NCBI GenBank assembly: GCA_007115705.1
Contig: QXEO01000433.1
Location: forward strand, 2,286,803-2,350,802
Source: Dactylis glomerata
Lineage: Eukaryota > Streptophyta > Magnoliopsida > Poales > Poaceae
Direction: 5' to 3'
Length of the DNA stretch: 64,000 nt
Below, piece by piece: positions 23,201 through 35,263 of this stretch (its first letter is position 1; each line of letters starts with the position of its first letter). A program made the position numbers and the translations under genes. The notes beneath the pieces are model-generated. The model was not told where the DNA came from. It made no database searches and saw only the letters and a program-made list of their open reading frames with translations.

Positions 23201-24626
23201 TTTCTGGGGTTGTGAGGGTGATGGTTTTATTTGCACAGTCTATGATTCCTTCAAAAGTGGCCATCCAATCCATGCCTATGATGACATCTAGTCCTTGCGA
23301 GTCTAGGACAATGAGGTTAGCCGGAAACTTGTGTTTTCCAATTTCCAGGGCTAGGTTTCTGCAACCGGCATTTACTATCAATTCTCCCCCTGGGGAGCTT
23401 ACCCTTATAGGACAACCTATTGTTTCAGTGGGTATTTTGTGCTTAACCACAAATGCTTTTGAGATGAATGAATGAGATGCACCAGTGTCGAAAAGAACAA
23501 GTGTAGGAAACTTATTAAGCAGATACATACCATACACGGCATCGGGCTCATCATAAATCTCCTCCACATTGATGTGATTAACATGCCCTTTCTGGAATGG
23601 ATTGGGCTTGTTTCCTTCATCCTTCCTCTGTGGGCAATCATTTGCATAATGCCCAGTCTTGTGGCACTTATAGCATTCCACCTGGCTAATGTCCTTCTTC
23701 TCGGGGACATTGTTGTTCCTGCCATTGCCATGGCCATTAGTCCTCGTGGAGTTGTGATTGTTGTTACTCTTGTGGCCATTATGGTGGTGGCCATTTCCCC
23801 TGTGATGCTGGTGCCCATTGCCACCATTATTGTTGTGGTGGCTTCCCCCACTCTTGTGGTAACCAGAACTACCACTGCCACTATGGAAGCTTCTCTTATG
23901 CACAGGCTCTTGGTACTTGCTGGTATGATGCTTTCTCTTCCTATTTTCGGATTGCTTCACCTTGCTCTCAAGAGTTATAGCTTGGTCCAGCAAGGACTGA
24001 AAGGTAGGGGTGTAAGCAACAGACAGAGGGATTGACAGTTCATCGTTGAGGCCCTCTAAGAACTTCTCCTTCCTCTTCGCATCGGTGTCAACGTCATCCG
24101 GTGCATAGCGGGATAGGTTGGTGAACTCATCGATGTACTCAGACACACTGCGGTACTTCTGCCTGAGATCACGAAATTCTTTCTTCTTCAGGCCCATCAC
24201 ACCAGAGGAAATGTGTGCAGCCCTGAATCCTTCTTGAAAGGAATCCCAAGTCACTCCTTCAATGGGGTGAGTGATCTGGTAAGTGTCCCACCAGCTTGCT
24301 GCTGGTCCTTCAAGCAGATGGGCTGCAAACCTGACCTTCTCTGCGTCAGTGCAACCGGTTGTTACCAAGTCCTTGTTAACAGAGCGAAGCCAATCCATGG
24401 CCTCTAATGGTTCAGCAGCACGGGAGAACTTGGCGGGGCGAAGCCTTAGAAATCTTGTAAGCATGTCGACCTGAGGGGGTGGCGGTGGAGGTGGAGGTGG
24501 TGGGTTGTTGTTATTGTTGTTGTTGTTCTGGAAGTTGGTAATGAACTGGGTCATGACTTGCATAAGTTGCGCTTGGGCTTCCATCATCTGCTGCATTTGC
24601 TCCTCAGGGGCGCGACGAGGAGGCAT
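20184..24626 (-). pseudogene. gag-pol: gag-pol polyprotein of element C, one stop and one active-site change
   Basis: A single frame of 1480 codons from ATG 24626 (MPPRRAPEEQMQQMM). Gag has an Asn/Pro repeat near residue 40, a capsid domain (DAMDWLRSVN-like, SWWDTYQITHP) and an intact zinc knuckle CYKCHKTGHYANDC. Protease LFDTGASHSF is near residue 380. RT has the full fold, but the catalytic box reads FIADILIYS: the first Asp of the pair is Ala (codon 22551-22553). RNase H (CDASRQGLGSVLMQ) and integrase follow, with GMDFITGLP, VSDRGT and GQTERVNQ. A TAG at 21072-21074 interrupts the integrase just after VSDRGT. The chromodomain near residue 1420-1460 ends VQWSHHTEEEATWE. Two lesions make it non-autonomous despite its youth. 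Confidence 0.9.
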
Positions 24627-24910
24627 CTGTGGTTTTGGAGAAAAAGAAATAGACTTAGAATAGAGTCTAAAGAAGTAAAATTCCCTACCCATATGCATAA
24701 ACAATCCTTAAAGCACCCATACTCAACATTCACACACAAGTTCAAACATTCGTACTCATACTCAAGCATGCAGCAAAAACAACTCACAAAATATTTGAAG
24801 ATACGCAAACGTTTAGACTTTTTGGGATACATTGACTAACGCCATACCACAAGCGGTCACGGGCTTAGGATGTACTCGGGAATGAAATGGTGGAAATCTA
24901 GTTAGTTATT

Positions 24911-25720
24911 CTATTCTTCCATGGTAACTTCCACCTCTTCAACTTCAAGTCCTCCCTCCTTGAGCATCCTCTTATAGTCCTGTAGATCTTCAGTTAGAGT
25001 GTCAATCTTCTCCTGTAGCTCCCTCTTGTCCGCACGCAATTTCTCAATCACGTCATGGTCAGCTTCAAGCTCGAATTCATAGCATTCTATCTTCTGCTTC
25101 AGCTCCCTAACGTCTTTGTTCCTGGCTTGAATTCTCTTCTCTTGACTCTTGCGTTGCTTCTCTTGAGTCTCGAACTTCTCCTCCATTTCCTTGATCTTCT
25201 CCTCTTGCTCCTTGAATTGTTTGTCCTTCTCGGCGAGTTGGGCACGTAGCTCGTCGTTATTGAACAACTCGTTGTACCTCTCCACATCGACATCCCGGAC
25301 GAGGAACTCCAGCTCAGTGAGATGGATGCGCAAGGGATCTTGTTCATCATCAGTTAGCCCGACAACCATGCCTTTTTCATCGCGTCGGCCGTAGAGGTGG
25401 GAGTAGTGGCCCTGGAGCTCGGAGGAGTGGCGTCCGCAGAGACGTGCTATCATCTCTTGCATGAGGAGTTGGGCGCCTATCTTCTTGTCGGTGTGGAAGG
25501 TCTTGAGCTTGATAGCCTCAGTCTTCGGCTCAGTCTCGCGTCCTGGCTGCGTGATGAGGATGATCCAGACGCCCTTCTTGTGGAGCTTGGACATCTGACT
25601 CCCTTTGAGGGACAGGGTAGGCAGGGACAAGGCAGTGGTGATGTCGAGGAGGCGCGCTCCGAAGCTGTAGTTCTTCTTGAAGTTGCCGGTCTTGGTGATG
25701 CGGAAGGTTGACATCTTCAT
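24911..25720 (-). CDS. Extra ORF upstream of gag in element C: coiled-coil protein of unknown function
   Basis: 269 codons, in the same orientation as gag, between the primer site and gag-pol; 284 bases separate its stop from the gag ATG. Start at 25720, or the ATG two codons later (MSTFRITKTGNFKKNY). Residues 1-150 look globular, with GARLLDITTALSLPTLSLKG and HTDKKIGAQLLMQEMIARLCG. Residues about 155-262 are strongly charged with heptad-like Glu/Lys/Leu/Gln spacing, predicting a long coiled coil, then an acidic tail VEEVEVTMEE. No gag, pol or envelope motif and no membrane segment is seen. Extra ORFs upstream of gag are known in some plant Ty3 elements. The frame is fully open in this young copy, so it may be a real element protein; a role in particle assembly or RNA binding is only a guess. 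Confidence 0.65.
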   Translation of the reverse strand: MKMSTFRITKTGNFKKNYSFGARLLDITTALSLPTLSLKGSQMSKLHKKGVWIILITQPGRETEPKTEAIKLKTFHTDKKIGAQLLMQEMIARLCGRHSSELQGHYSHLYGRRDEKGMVVGLTDDEQDPLRIHLTELEFLVRDVDVERYNELFNNDELRAQLAEKDKQFKEQEEKIKEMEEKFETQEKQRKSQEKRIQARNKDVRELKQKIECYEFELEADHDVIEKLRADKRELQEKIDTLTEDLQDYKRMLKEGGLEVEEVEVTMEE

Positions 25721-25914
25721 GTTGGAACGTGGTAAGTTAATAAGTCAAAACAGAAGGAAAAACTTAGAAAAAGCGCGTAAAAGTTAGGAGGAACTTGTCA
25801 CAGACTTAGAGAAAACAAAGCAATCCTAAGTGTTAGGAAGAAGGAGAGACAACCCCTAATTTTCCTAAGTGTTTTCGTCCAATCCTAGGGTCACGAACCT
25901 AAGGGCAACACTTT

Positions 25915-25926
25915 GCTCTGATACCA
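25915..25926 (-). promoter_or_regulatory. Primer-binding site of element C (tRNA-iMet type)
   Basis: TGGTATCAGAGC on the minus strand, three bases from the 5' LTR end. This matches the 3' end of plant initiator tRNA-Met, the usual primer of chromoviruses. Confidence 0.85.
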
Positions 25927-25929
25927 TCT

Positions 25930-28900
25930 TGTAGCGTACCTGTGCTTATTTGTGCTAGTCCTGGATCGACTGCTAGCACACACAGATACAAGATGAAATA
26001 CCACGAATACAAAGGTCATTATTACAACGTTGGATCCATAAACAACATAGTCTTTTACATCACATAGGCACATGTCTCAATTCTTATTACAACTCATGAA
26101 GGAAAAATTCTAAGTAAAAGAAGGTAAAACGCCAAGTCTTCTTCCTTCATGGATTCCGCAGGCAGATGTGTTGGTCGAAGACTCGTGACCGTAGCGCAGC
26201 ATTGCTTCAGTCTTCGTAGTACCCATCTGCAACATGATACGTTGCAGCCACGGAGGGTCAATACTTTGAATGTATTGGCAAGTGTCTATTTGGTGGACTC
26301 AATGGCACCTAAACGTACATGCTCTTTGGCCAGGTGGAGTTTAACTTAGCAATACTAGCCTTTCTCCTAACTTTGCAAAACTTTAGTTTTTCCTTAGTAA
26401 AAGATGTCCAGAAGGACCTTTCTACCCAAGTTCACCCATCAAGTTTTAACTTAGAGAAATTGGAGTGAGGAGATCCTTGAACGATTTCAAAATCATGTTG
26501 CTCAAGTTTGTCCGTAACCGGGGACACGGCTAAGTACTTAGTTCTAGACACTCTGCAGAGGTTGTGCACTTTTCCCACAGGACTTAGTTAACCTATTTTG
26601 CCGTGAGACTCATTTTGCCTCAAACGGCCAAGTGAAAACTAAGACGAGGCCTTTCAGAGGCATTTCCTCAGACCAAACGGACGCGTTCCCGATTTCCACC
26701 CACTGTCCGCCTGGCTTGAGTTCCTGCAGCTTACTTGACCAAGACAGAGCCCATATTGTCTTGTGGTTGCACTGGAAGCTTCACAACTTGAACGTCTCAA
26801 ATCTCCGTTATTCCTGGGTGGCCGTCCACAAGTGCGATACACACGGTAAACCCCGGTGTAACCACTCAACATACCCCTTTTCAGCCATTTCCACCCAGGT
26901 AGCGTATTAACTTAGTGGTTTTCTTAGTTTTGTAAAACAAGTTTTCTCAACACTTAGCCAAAATCATGGTGTAATCCCTTCCCTTGAAAAGAACAAGTAA
27001 AGTCCTATAGAAGTAGCAAACTACTAGGAGATGCAAGACTAAGCGGCTAGACAAGGTTAACAAATAAATCTAGCAAGCTACAAGGAGGGGTTTATAAAAC
27101 AACCTACACATGCATCTTCTACTAGGAAAGCTACAAGTTCAGAACTATTAGTAGGACAAGGGAATATGGTGACACTTGCCTTGGTGAGGAGAGGAGTTGG
27201 TGCACTCGTCACAAAGGCACTCGTTGCACTCAGCACAATCTACACATAAAATGATACATACATAAGCACATAGCATTCAATCATAGAAACACTCAAAAGA
27301 TAAAATATGAATGCAATATGGATCTTAAACACTACAAGACACTTATTAAGTTCTCTGGTTGGTTTCTATATGCATGATGACATGGTCAAGGTTTTAGAGT
27401 TGTTTATAAAATTTAGAACAAAATTTAACACACATAAGACTATACATACAAGTTAAATCTACAAAAGGGAAGGAATTAGTACAAAAATATAATCTACACA
27501 TGCTACAGTACATAAGGACATTTTATATAACAAAAGCAAAATAAATTACTGCAAAATAAAATTTATAACTATTTTTAATAGCCAAAATACTTAAATAAAG
27601 CAATCTGTAATAAAATATTTTTAGCAGTGGCAAAAGTGAAATGTTATGCCATAAACATGTTCTACTCATTTTTCTGAATCCATAGCCGCAAAGTTTGAAG
27701 AAAAAGGATTTGTAGAACTCTAGATATGAATTTTTGAAGTTAAAACAAGTTTCTGAAATTTTAAAACGAAAAACGGCGGGGCTCAACCACAGACTGACAC
27801 GCGGCGGCTGCTAATTTGATGGTACCCTTTCGGTCGGATCGCGATGGTGGACCGTCCGATCTGACGAGATCTGAACGCTCTGGATCTAATCTTACCGATT
27901 CACTAAGTGATCTAATCTGCGCCAAAGAAAAGAGATCTAACGGCCGAGAAAGGAACGGAGAGGGCTCACCGGAGGGAGACGTCAACGGCGAGCTGCTGCG
28001 TACTGGAGTTCGACGATGAAGAGATTCCGACGGTCCTTGGTGGCGATGAAGGGCGCGACGACGTTCAGCTGGAGCAGGAGATGTCGATCGTGTGCAGCAC
28101 GCGGTGATTCGTTTCCTGTAACGGCGACAGAGAGTGGCTGGGGTTATCCGATGCGTCGGCCAGGCGCAGACCAAGGAAAGGCTTGGCGTGCACAGAGGGA
28201 TCTGGGCGGCGGTGACCTTACCAGGAGATGCGGAATGACGGAGTGGACTTGGTGGCGAAGCGGGAGAAGTGGAGGTGCTCGGAGTCCCTGGCAATCCTTC
28301 GCCGGAGTTGCTCCTGCGGACGGCAAGATCTGGCCGAGGATGCTCACGTCGATCTGGTGCAGTACAAGATAAGAGATTATGTCTGGGAGGTGCGCAGAGG
28401 CTCTGGAAGAGTACCAGAGAAGAGAAAAGGGGGAGAGGTTCCCTCTGCTTACCTGGAAGTTCGCCGGAGTTGGTCTGGTCCTGCGGACGGGCGAGTTTCT
28501 GTGCAGACGGCCTGGCGGCGATGGGGATCTGAGAGGGGGTGGGGGAGGTCGAGGAGGGTTCAGGGCTTCTTATAGGCACGCGCGGAGAGCAAAACTGGCA
28601 GGGCATCGGCGGATTGAAGAAGGGGGCCGGGTTATTGCGCGCAGTAATCTCGCGCGGATTTTTCGTCCCGAGGAAGAAGAAAGCGTCGGTGCTGACATCC
28701 TGGGCCCGCACGTCAGCGTGAGAGAGAGGTGGAGGCCGGTACCGGTTCGGAAAAGAATTAAACGGGCCGTGGGCCGATTCTGGCCCCAGGCCGATTCGTT
28801 TCCCCGCGGCCGTTTTCCTATTTTTCCCTTTTCTTTTTGTTTTTTCTTTTCTGTTTTCTTTTGTAATTTTGCAAAACAATTTCAAATTGGTTTTAAACAG

Positions 28901-29090
28901 TCTTTTGAAGTTTGTAAATTAATTCCCTCAGTTTGTTGAACATCAGGGAAACTTTTGAAACAAGTAATAGATCAAAACTTGAAATTTTTGCACATAAAAT
29001 AATAGATAGAATGCATATGCAAAGGATGAAGTGTAATGATTTCATGTGTGCAAGATTTTTAAATTAAATCCAAAATTTTGGGATGTTACA
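25930..29090 (-). repeat. 5' LTR of element C (3161 bp)
   Basis: Same ends and same length as the 3' LTR. Differences are scattered single bases, many at CpG. Exon-like blocks recur at 27180-27239 and 26207-26226. It has the primer site of the main internal region on its left and the polypurine tract of the partial internal region on its right, so it serves both units of the tandem. Confidence 0.9.
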
Positions 29091-29765
29091 AGTCTAACCC
29101 CCTTAAGATGAATCTCGCCCTCGAGATTTGGGTTGGCTAGCAAATAGGTGCGGATGGTCCTCTCGGAGTTCATCTTCTCGTTCCCAAGTTGCTTCTTCTT
29201 CAGTATGGTGACTCCACTGAACTTTGCAAAACTTGATTGTCTTGGTACGAGTAACTCTTTCTGAAGTCTCCAATATCTTAATAGGTTTTTCTTCATATGT
29301 GAGGTCACTTTCCAACTAGACTTCTTCCAATGGTATTGTATCCTTTAGCGGGGTATCTGCTATCTCAGGATGACACTTCTTTAGTTGGCTTACATGAAAC
29401 ACATTGTGTACTGCAGACAGGGATTCTGGCAGTTCTAGCTCATATGCTACCTCTCCTTTGCGAGCCAAAACCTTGAACGGTCCCACAAAGCGAGGTGCTA
29501 ACTTCCCTTTGACTCCAAATCTCCTCACTCCACGAAGTGGTGATACTCGAAGGTATGCTCTATCACCCACCTCATAGGTTACCTCTCTACGCTTCGAATC
29601 TGCGTAGCTCTTTTGTCTGGACTGAGCTATCTTGAGTCTATCCCTGATTAATCGAACTTTCTCTTCGGCATCCTTTATTAGGTCCGGCCCGAAAAGACTT
29701 CGTTCTCCAACACCATTCCAAAGCAATGGTGTAGTACATTTTCTTCCATAGAGAGCCTCAAATGG
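29091..29765 (-). pseudogene. Partial second internal region of element C: integrase C terminus and chromodomain
   Basis: Repeats the sequence at 20172-20850 with few changes: the integrase C-terminal domain (FEALYGRKCTTPLLWNGVG, GKLAPRFVGPFKVLARKG) and the chromodomain. A TAG near 29313 replaces a Gln codon that is intact in the main copy. It stops abruptly at 29765 in CAAATGG, where unrelated DNA begins. No LTR of the same family follows, so the outer end of the tandem has been lost. Confidence 0.85.
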
Positions 29766-31634
29766 CACTGAGGGCCATTAATTCTAAGTGTGCACTAGTG
29801 ATCTATCATTTTATGCTACAAAATAGGATTGGGTTAGGGTCTAATGGATCACACTAATAGGGTTTGGGGTAGATTAGTGTTGACTAACAGTAAGAGGGGT
29901 CATTAGTAAGTTCACATTTTAATTTTCATGATTTTTGATGGCTTAAATAATTTTCTAGAAATCTTTCATTATTAAACAAGCTATGGTCACACTATTCATA
30001 TCTAATTTAATTCTGAACTTATTTTGAATTCTAACCAGTTCTATTGGGTAGATTATTTTATAAGCTTTCCAATGCATATTTATTTGCTAGATTTGGATTT
30101 GTAAAACTCTAGGAATTAAAGTTTGAAAATAGCATCTGAAAGTTATTTGAAATAAATAAAACGGGTGGGAAATTAATTAAAAACGAAACGGACCGAATTT
30201 GAAACGAGCCGGGCCCTATTCAGAACAAACCCGAACGGGCCGGCCCGATACCGTTTCGCGCGGGGGAAAAGAAATAAAATGGGAGCTGACAGGTGGGGTC
30301 GCGATGTCAGCCCACTTAACAAATCCCGAATCGGTAAGTTATCGTTGGATCAAGATCGGACGGCTCACGATCATCGTCTTCCTCAGCACGGCGGGAGCTC
30401 ACCTGCGAGCAGTGAAGATCGTTCGACGGCGAGGGCGCGGCGTAGAGGATGCAGAACTCGACGGCGACGTACGGGATCGGCTGCGGCGAGGCTCCTCTTC
30501 CGATTCCCTGCAGCAGCTTGCCCCCAGGTGGTCGAACGCGGCGGCGCTCCGCTTGTCCAGTACCACTCCGGCGAGGCTGGCGACGGCGAGCTAGGGCAAG
30601 CGGGGCTAAGCGACTATGTCTGGGAGGTAGCGGGGGACTGGGTGCGTTGCTTCGTTTGATCGGCGGGGCCTTTTATAGGCCGGAGCGATGAGGGTAAGCG
30701 CGGCCAGAAACTCGACGGTGCGGGGGCCCTGGCGGCGTGTGAAGCTTGCTCCGGTCACGGCGGTCACGGGGGCGTGCTGGGAGGGTTATGGCTCGGCCGC
30801 GGAGTGCTGTGGGTCTCCTCTGGCGCCTCCAAGATGGTCGGCATCGTGCAGGGAAGAGGGTTGCTGGGAGGGGGCCCTGGGTGCGTTTCTCCTCCTCCCT
30901 CCTCTTCTCACGGCTTGGGTCGGGGATGGGGAAGCTGGGCTCGACCGTGGCGTCGTCCAGCAGCATGGCTACAGCACAGGAGCGAGCTAGAACAGTACAG
31001 CACCAGTGATCTTGATCTCATTTGATTTGCTTCTGCCAGTGTTCGACGAAATGCCCGCAAGAACTCAAAATTCGAATTTTCAAAATTTTCCACTTTGGGT
31101 GCTCATCATATTGGATAAGGTACCCAGTCATATTTTTGTTATGAAGAAAGGTTGAGTTTTGCAGAAATTTATATTTCAAATTTGATATAGTTCCTGTTTC
31201 AGATTCAAACTTTGGCTCAAGTTTGAGTGAGGCTCCAGTTTGAAATTTGGATAAATGCTTGTTGGTTGAGTTAGTATACAACTTGGTTAAACTCAACTTG
31301 CTGGCCAAACCTGAAGGTGGTTTCTAGATTTCTTAATCCAAGGGCTCAAAGTGGTGCAGTCAATAACAATTCCTAGATCATATTAACTTTATCTCTTTCT
31401 TTCTTATTTTTACTTCTGGTTTCTTTGCTTCCTAAAAATCTTCTCAATTGATTCTGTTGGTTCACTTAGATTTATCTAACCAATGCTCAATCAAAAATCA
31501 CACACATAAAATCATAGAATACAAATAAAAGAAAATGCATGTATGCATACAATAACAGATAAAAAGTTTTATTTGGGTCCAAAATTTGGCACTTTATTTA
31601 TTAAGAAGTGGATTACAATTTCTGAGTTGTTACA
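29766..31634 (-). repeat. LTR fragment of a chromovirus related to C
   Basis: Ends GAGTTGTTACA at 31634, i.e. a minus-strand LTR start TGTAACAACTC. A TATA box GCCTATAAAA lies at 30671-30680 (minus). A stretch TATGTCTGGGAGGT near 30616 is shared with the C LTR at the same relative place. The U5 end is missing: the fragment joins the truncated C internal region at 29765/29766. No polypurine tract follows at 31635, so it is not attached to an internal region. Confidence 0.6.
30671..30680 (-). promoter_or_regulatory. TATA box in the 29766-31634 LTR fragment
   Basis: GCCTATAAAA on the minus strand in GC-rich sequence, placed as in the other chromovirus LTRs of this window. Confidence 0.5.
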
Positions 31635-32934
31635 CATAAATGGGTGGCATGCTTCAAAATGCACCAACAAGTGCATGGATAGTTAGAGGAGATCACAAGG
31701 AAGAGGAATAGGTCATAGGATGGTCTCTGAACAATTAATTTCAAAATTTAAAAGGGTAAGCAAAAGTGCATCTGATAACAGTCAAATGGTCATTGTAGCC
31801 TTAGAAACAGGATTGAAACGATTAGAAGATGTCCTCAATTGACCAAGTGGGAATGGAAGGAATGAAAGAACACATGTCAAAGATGAGTTCTAGGAAGGTA
31901 CGCTGTCATGGATAGAGTAGATGAGCTTAATACAAGTGTCGGAAAACTGAATCAGTTAACAGATACGAAGATAGTCTGCACACTAGGTGTTTGATGAAAT
32001 GTCTGCGAGAAAATATTTTTCGAGAATTGAGAGGAAACTATTAGGGTTTGATGGGAATGGCTACTATAACCTCAGGGGTGTCTTATTGGACTAAAATGAT
32101 TAGTACCAAAGTCCTGAAGAAGGGCTCCTAATGTCTTATGGTAAGACATTAGAGTTAGGGTTTTAGGATTGAGAGGAAAGCATCAGAATAGGTTTGATTT
32201 GAAAGATAGAATGAAAATAATTTACTCTGGAAAGTATATTACTTGATGGGTTTTGAATAGGTTAGGCCACGGGCCTACCTGAAGATCATATCTACACACA
32301 AGTAGCTCATCAAAGTCAAACAGAGTCACACAAAGTCAACTCACCACACAAAACCAAACATTAGCAACCAATCTAGCATTACTAGAACAAGTACTCAATA
32401 ATGATCATGCCATGCTGAAGTTGGAAAGAGTTTCAAATAAGGGAAGAAAGCTTTGTAAATACTTTCAAAATCTATTGGAGACATAAACATCCCCTTTACC
32501 AAGTTTTCTCAAAGGTGTTTGAAAACCGCTGACCAAGGTTTATAAAATAGTAGCTTTATAAAATAGTGGGATCACAACACTATGTCCCTGTAGTTTTGTA
32601 AATACTTAGTTTTGGTAAAGGCTTTGTTTCAAATATAAATATTGGCTCTTATTTTGGACAAATAAAATAATTTTGGAAAAGGAGATGTTGCCAAGATAAT
32701 GTATTTGGAAAATAGATATAAGTATAAATAATGGCATGATCACAAGGGCATAAGGATTGTGTTGGTTCACAGTCTTGTTCAACAAGCAACTCAAACAGAC
32801 ATCCTTAATACAACAGCCAAGACAAATAGCAAGAAGCAACATTTCCAGAGGTCAACACAAAAAGTTTTTGTTGGCCCTTATTTTTGGCTCACTAAACACT
32901 ACTTAAACATGGTTAGAAATGTTGGGGTGTTACA
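31635..32934 (-). repeat. Probable LTR fragment ending TGTAACACCCC
   Basis: The right edge GGGGTGTTACA at 32934 is a minus-strand LTR start and is followed by a degenerate purine tract and the TCTCGTCCCGAGATTCC motif that ends chromovirus internal regions. The left edge cannot be placed; 31635-32300 has no recognisable LTR end and no ORF. I treat the whole stretch as retroelement-derived. Confidence 0.45.
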
Positions 32935-34126
32935 GCTCTTCCCCTCTTAAAAAGAATCTCGTCCCGAGATTCCTAAGCGTAGTACTAGAGTGGTGTAGAG
33001 ACTATGTTAGAGTTAGGCTTCAATGATTGCTCTTCCAACTCACTGGTGATACTTTAAGTTGCATCGAAGACTTGCTTTTGCCGAAGATGTAGATGGTCTT
33101 TATTTGCTGAAGTTGATGGCTGAAGAGTTGATGTTGCCAAAAGTTTCTTGTCGAAACCTCGTCGAGACACCTCTAGGGTTTGTGCAGTTAAGCTATCTAG
33201 TGCCCAAAAATATTCTACTAGAGTTAGAGGGTTCTCAGCTCATAACTAAGATCTTGAAGAGTCGAGGAATATCGGGTAACTTTTGTTGACTTGAGGTCGT
33301 CGCTTCCTTCATGTAGCTTGCTGGAATCTTCAAATCTTACTATCGCGCCTTGAAGCTTGATGTTGATGTAGACCTCCGTGTATTTTGATGGAATCTTCAA
33401 CTCTTGGTGTTGCCCCTTGGAGTTTGATGTTTGCGTAGACCTTCAGTATGGAGCTTGTAATCCTTTGGAGAATGAAGATAATGATGATTGGTCTTACGAT
33501 GTATGTCAGATATGTAGACTTATCTCTCTATGCTTCCTAACTAACATGGCATATGTTAGTCCTAATCAGGAGCATTCTTCCGGATCGTCTCGGGCTAGAG
33601 ATGAAGGTGCTTCATGTGGCGGCGTGTTACCAACAATGTGTCTTCAAGTAGTCGATGATATATTCCATCTTGTCTTCGGTTTGGTGAAGGTCATTCAAGG
33701 TTTTCTGGCTTCTTCATATTTTTGCATCTTCGGGGATCTTGAGGTAAGTTGGGGGATGTAGATCGGACTTTGGCTTGCGGGCAAGTTAGTCTTGGTCTGA
33801 TACTCACCTAGAGCTCAAAGGAGCTAATGATTGGGTTAGATATATCTTCACTTCTTGTCGCTGCTTCTTCCCTTGGTATCTTCCATTGGAGGTGTCTATT
33901 TGAGGTCACAATCATGGAGAGGCTTCATGCTTGAAGTGCTTGGTCGAGATCAACTTGGCTTCATGTCGCAAGATCTTCTTGAATTTAAAGTTAGCAGATC
34001 ACTAAACTTAAGTTTAGGCGACCCAGGTTAGTAAGGTCTTTGCCTTCTAAGAATCTTCCGTAGTCCAAGAGGGTCTATCTTCTGCTCCCTTGACGATATG
34101 GAGAGGTCTTCATGGAGCTTGAACAC
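32935..34126 (-). other. Short, non-coding internal remnant of element H
   Basis: Lies between an LTR start (32934) and an LTR U5 end (34127). Its left end carries the polypurine and GAATCTCGTCCCGAGATTCC signature of a chromovirus 3' internal end. No gag or pol domain is readable in 1192 bases. A weak primer-like match (GTATCAGACC, minus) lies near 33795, not next to the LTR. It is either an internally deleted or a non-autonomous copy. Confidence 0.4.
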
Positions 34127-34723
34127 TGTAGCGTAACTGTGCTTTATTTATGCTAGTCCCGGATCGACTGCTAGCACACACAGTTACAAGATGAAATATC
34201 AAGAATACAAAGGTGTTTATTACAATGCTTGATCCACAAAAAAGATAGTACTTTTACAACTCAAGTAGCACAAGGCTACAACTTATTACAACTCGAGAAA
34301 TGACTAAGTAAATAAAACTACAAGTCTTCTTTCTTCGTAGCACCGCAGGCAGATGTGTTGGTGTAAGACTCATGACCGAAGCGTAGCATTCTTCAATCTT
34401 CATAGTAGTAACCTGCAACATGATACGTTGCAGCCATGGAGGGTCAATACTTTGAATGTATTGGCAAGATGTCACTTTGGTGGACTCAATGGCGCCTACA
34501 CTTATATGCTCATCTGGCCAGGTGGAGTTGGACTTTGCAAAAGCAAGCTTTCTCCCTATCTTTTGTAAAGCTCAAGTTTTTCCTTAGCAAAATTTTTGAC
34601 AAAAGGAACTCTTTACTACCCAAGTTTTCTCATCAAGTTTTAACTTAAGAAAACTGGGATGAGGAGATTCTCAAACAGCTTCAACATCATGTCACTCAAA
34701 ATTGTCCGTAACCGGGGACACAG
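34127..34723 (-). repeat. LTR of element H, first part (U5 side)
   Basis: Begins TGTAGCGTAACTGTGC and aligns with the first 600 bases of the C LTR with many differences. It breaks at 34723 in ...GGGGACACAG and resumes at 61510 with CACGGCTAAG. The uninterrupted C LTR reads GGGGACACGGCTAAG at 17601-17615, which proves the split. The exon-like block 2 (34393-34412) encodes GYYYED and stop. Confidence 0.85.
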
Positions 34724-35204
34724 TGTCGTACCCCGGGTTCTAAGCTATACAGAGATGTTATGTGTATTAGTCACGCTAGCAGCGAGTGATACTAGGGTTA
34801 CCAGTCCCAGGCCGGAACACCATCGGCAGGCAGGCCGGAATTAAACATCGGCTCTACACATCTAGAAGCGCCGTGAAACTAATCATAACCAAGACTGCAT
34901 AACAGAGAGCTCGAGAGCCTTAAACCCCTCTCGTGCACTTTATATCCATACACGCATCATGCACGAGATGGGTAACCACAACTGGTAACACAACAGTGAC
35001 TCTATGACTCAAAGTAGTAGTTCAAACTCTTAACAGAGTAAAGATCCAACTTATTACAAGCAGAGGTCACTGACCCAACATTACATCAAGCAACGGAAAG
35101 CAAAATGTTATGCTACATAACAAGATAGCAAATGGCCTAAGAGGCCCTGAACATAAGCGACGTCCCAACCCATAGATCTCAGGCTGCTGCCTGGGAACCC
35201 CAAA

Positions 35205-35263
35205 CTAGTCGTCGAAGTCGATATCGGCATAGAAACCACCTTTGTTACCTGCGGCGGTCTCCT
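35205..35263 (-). other. Exon-like block 2 in element D left LTR
   Basis: Minus-strand AG then a 59-base block that completes the codon left by block 1 and reads ETAAGNEGGFYADIDFDD with a following TAG. The right LTR copy at 60995-61053 has the same 59-base length and a clean TTTTTTCACAG acceptor; here the acceptor reads CCATAG. Confidence 0.4.

Larger units (their letters stand above)
17011..29765 (-). mobile_element. Element C: young chromovirus with a partial tandem second internal region
   Basis: Reading on the minus strand: partial internal region (29765-29091), 5' LTR (29090-25930), primer site, extra coiled-coil ORF, gag-pol, polypurine tract, 3' LTR (20171-17011). Both LTRs are 3161 bp. 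By eye they differ at roughly 14 positions, so insertion was recent. The gag-pol frame is open except for one TAG and has one mutated RT active-site residue. The extra internal piece beyond the 5' LTR repeats the 3' end of the same family, so this is a tandem array cut at 29765. Confidence 0.9.
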
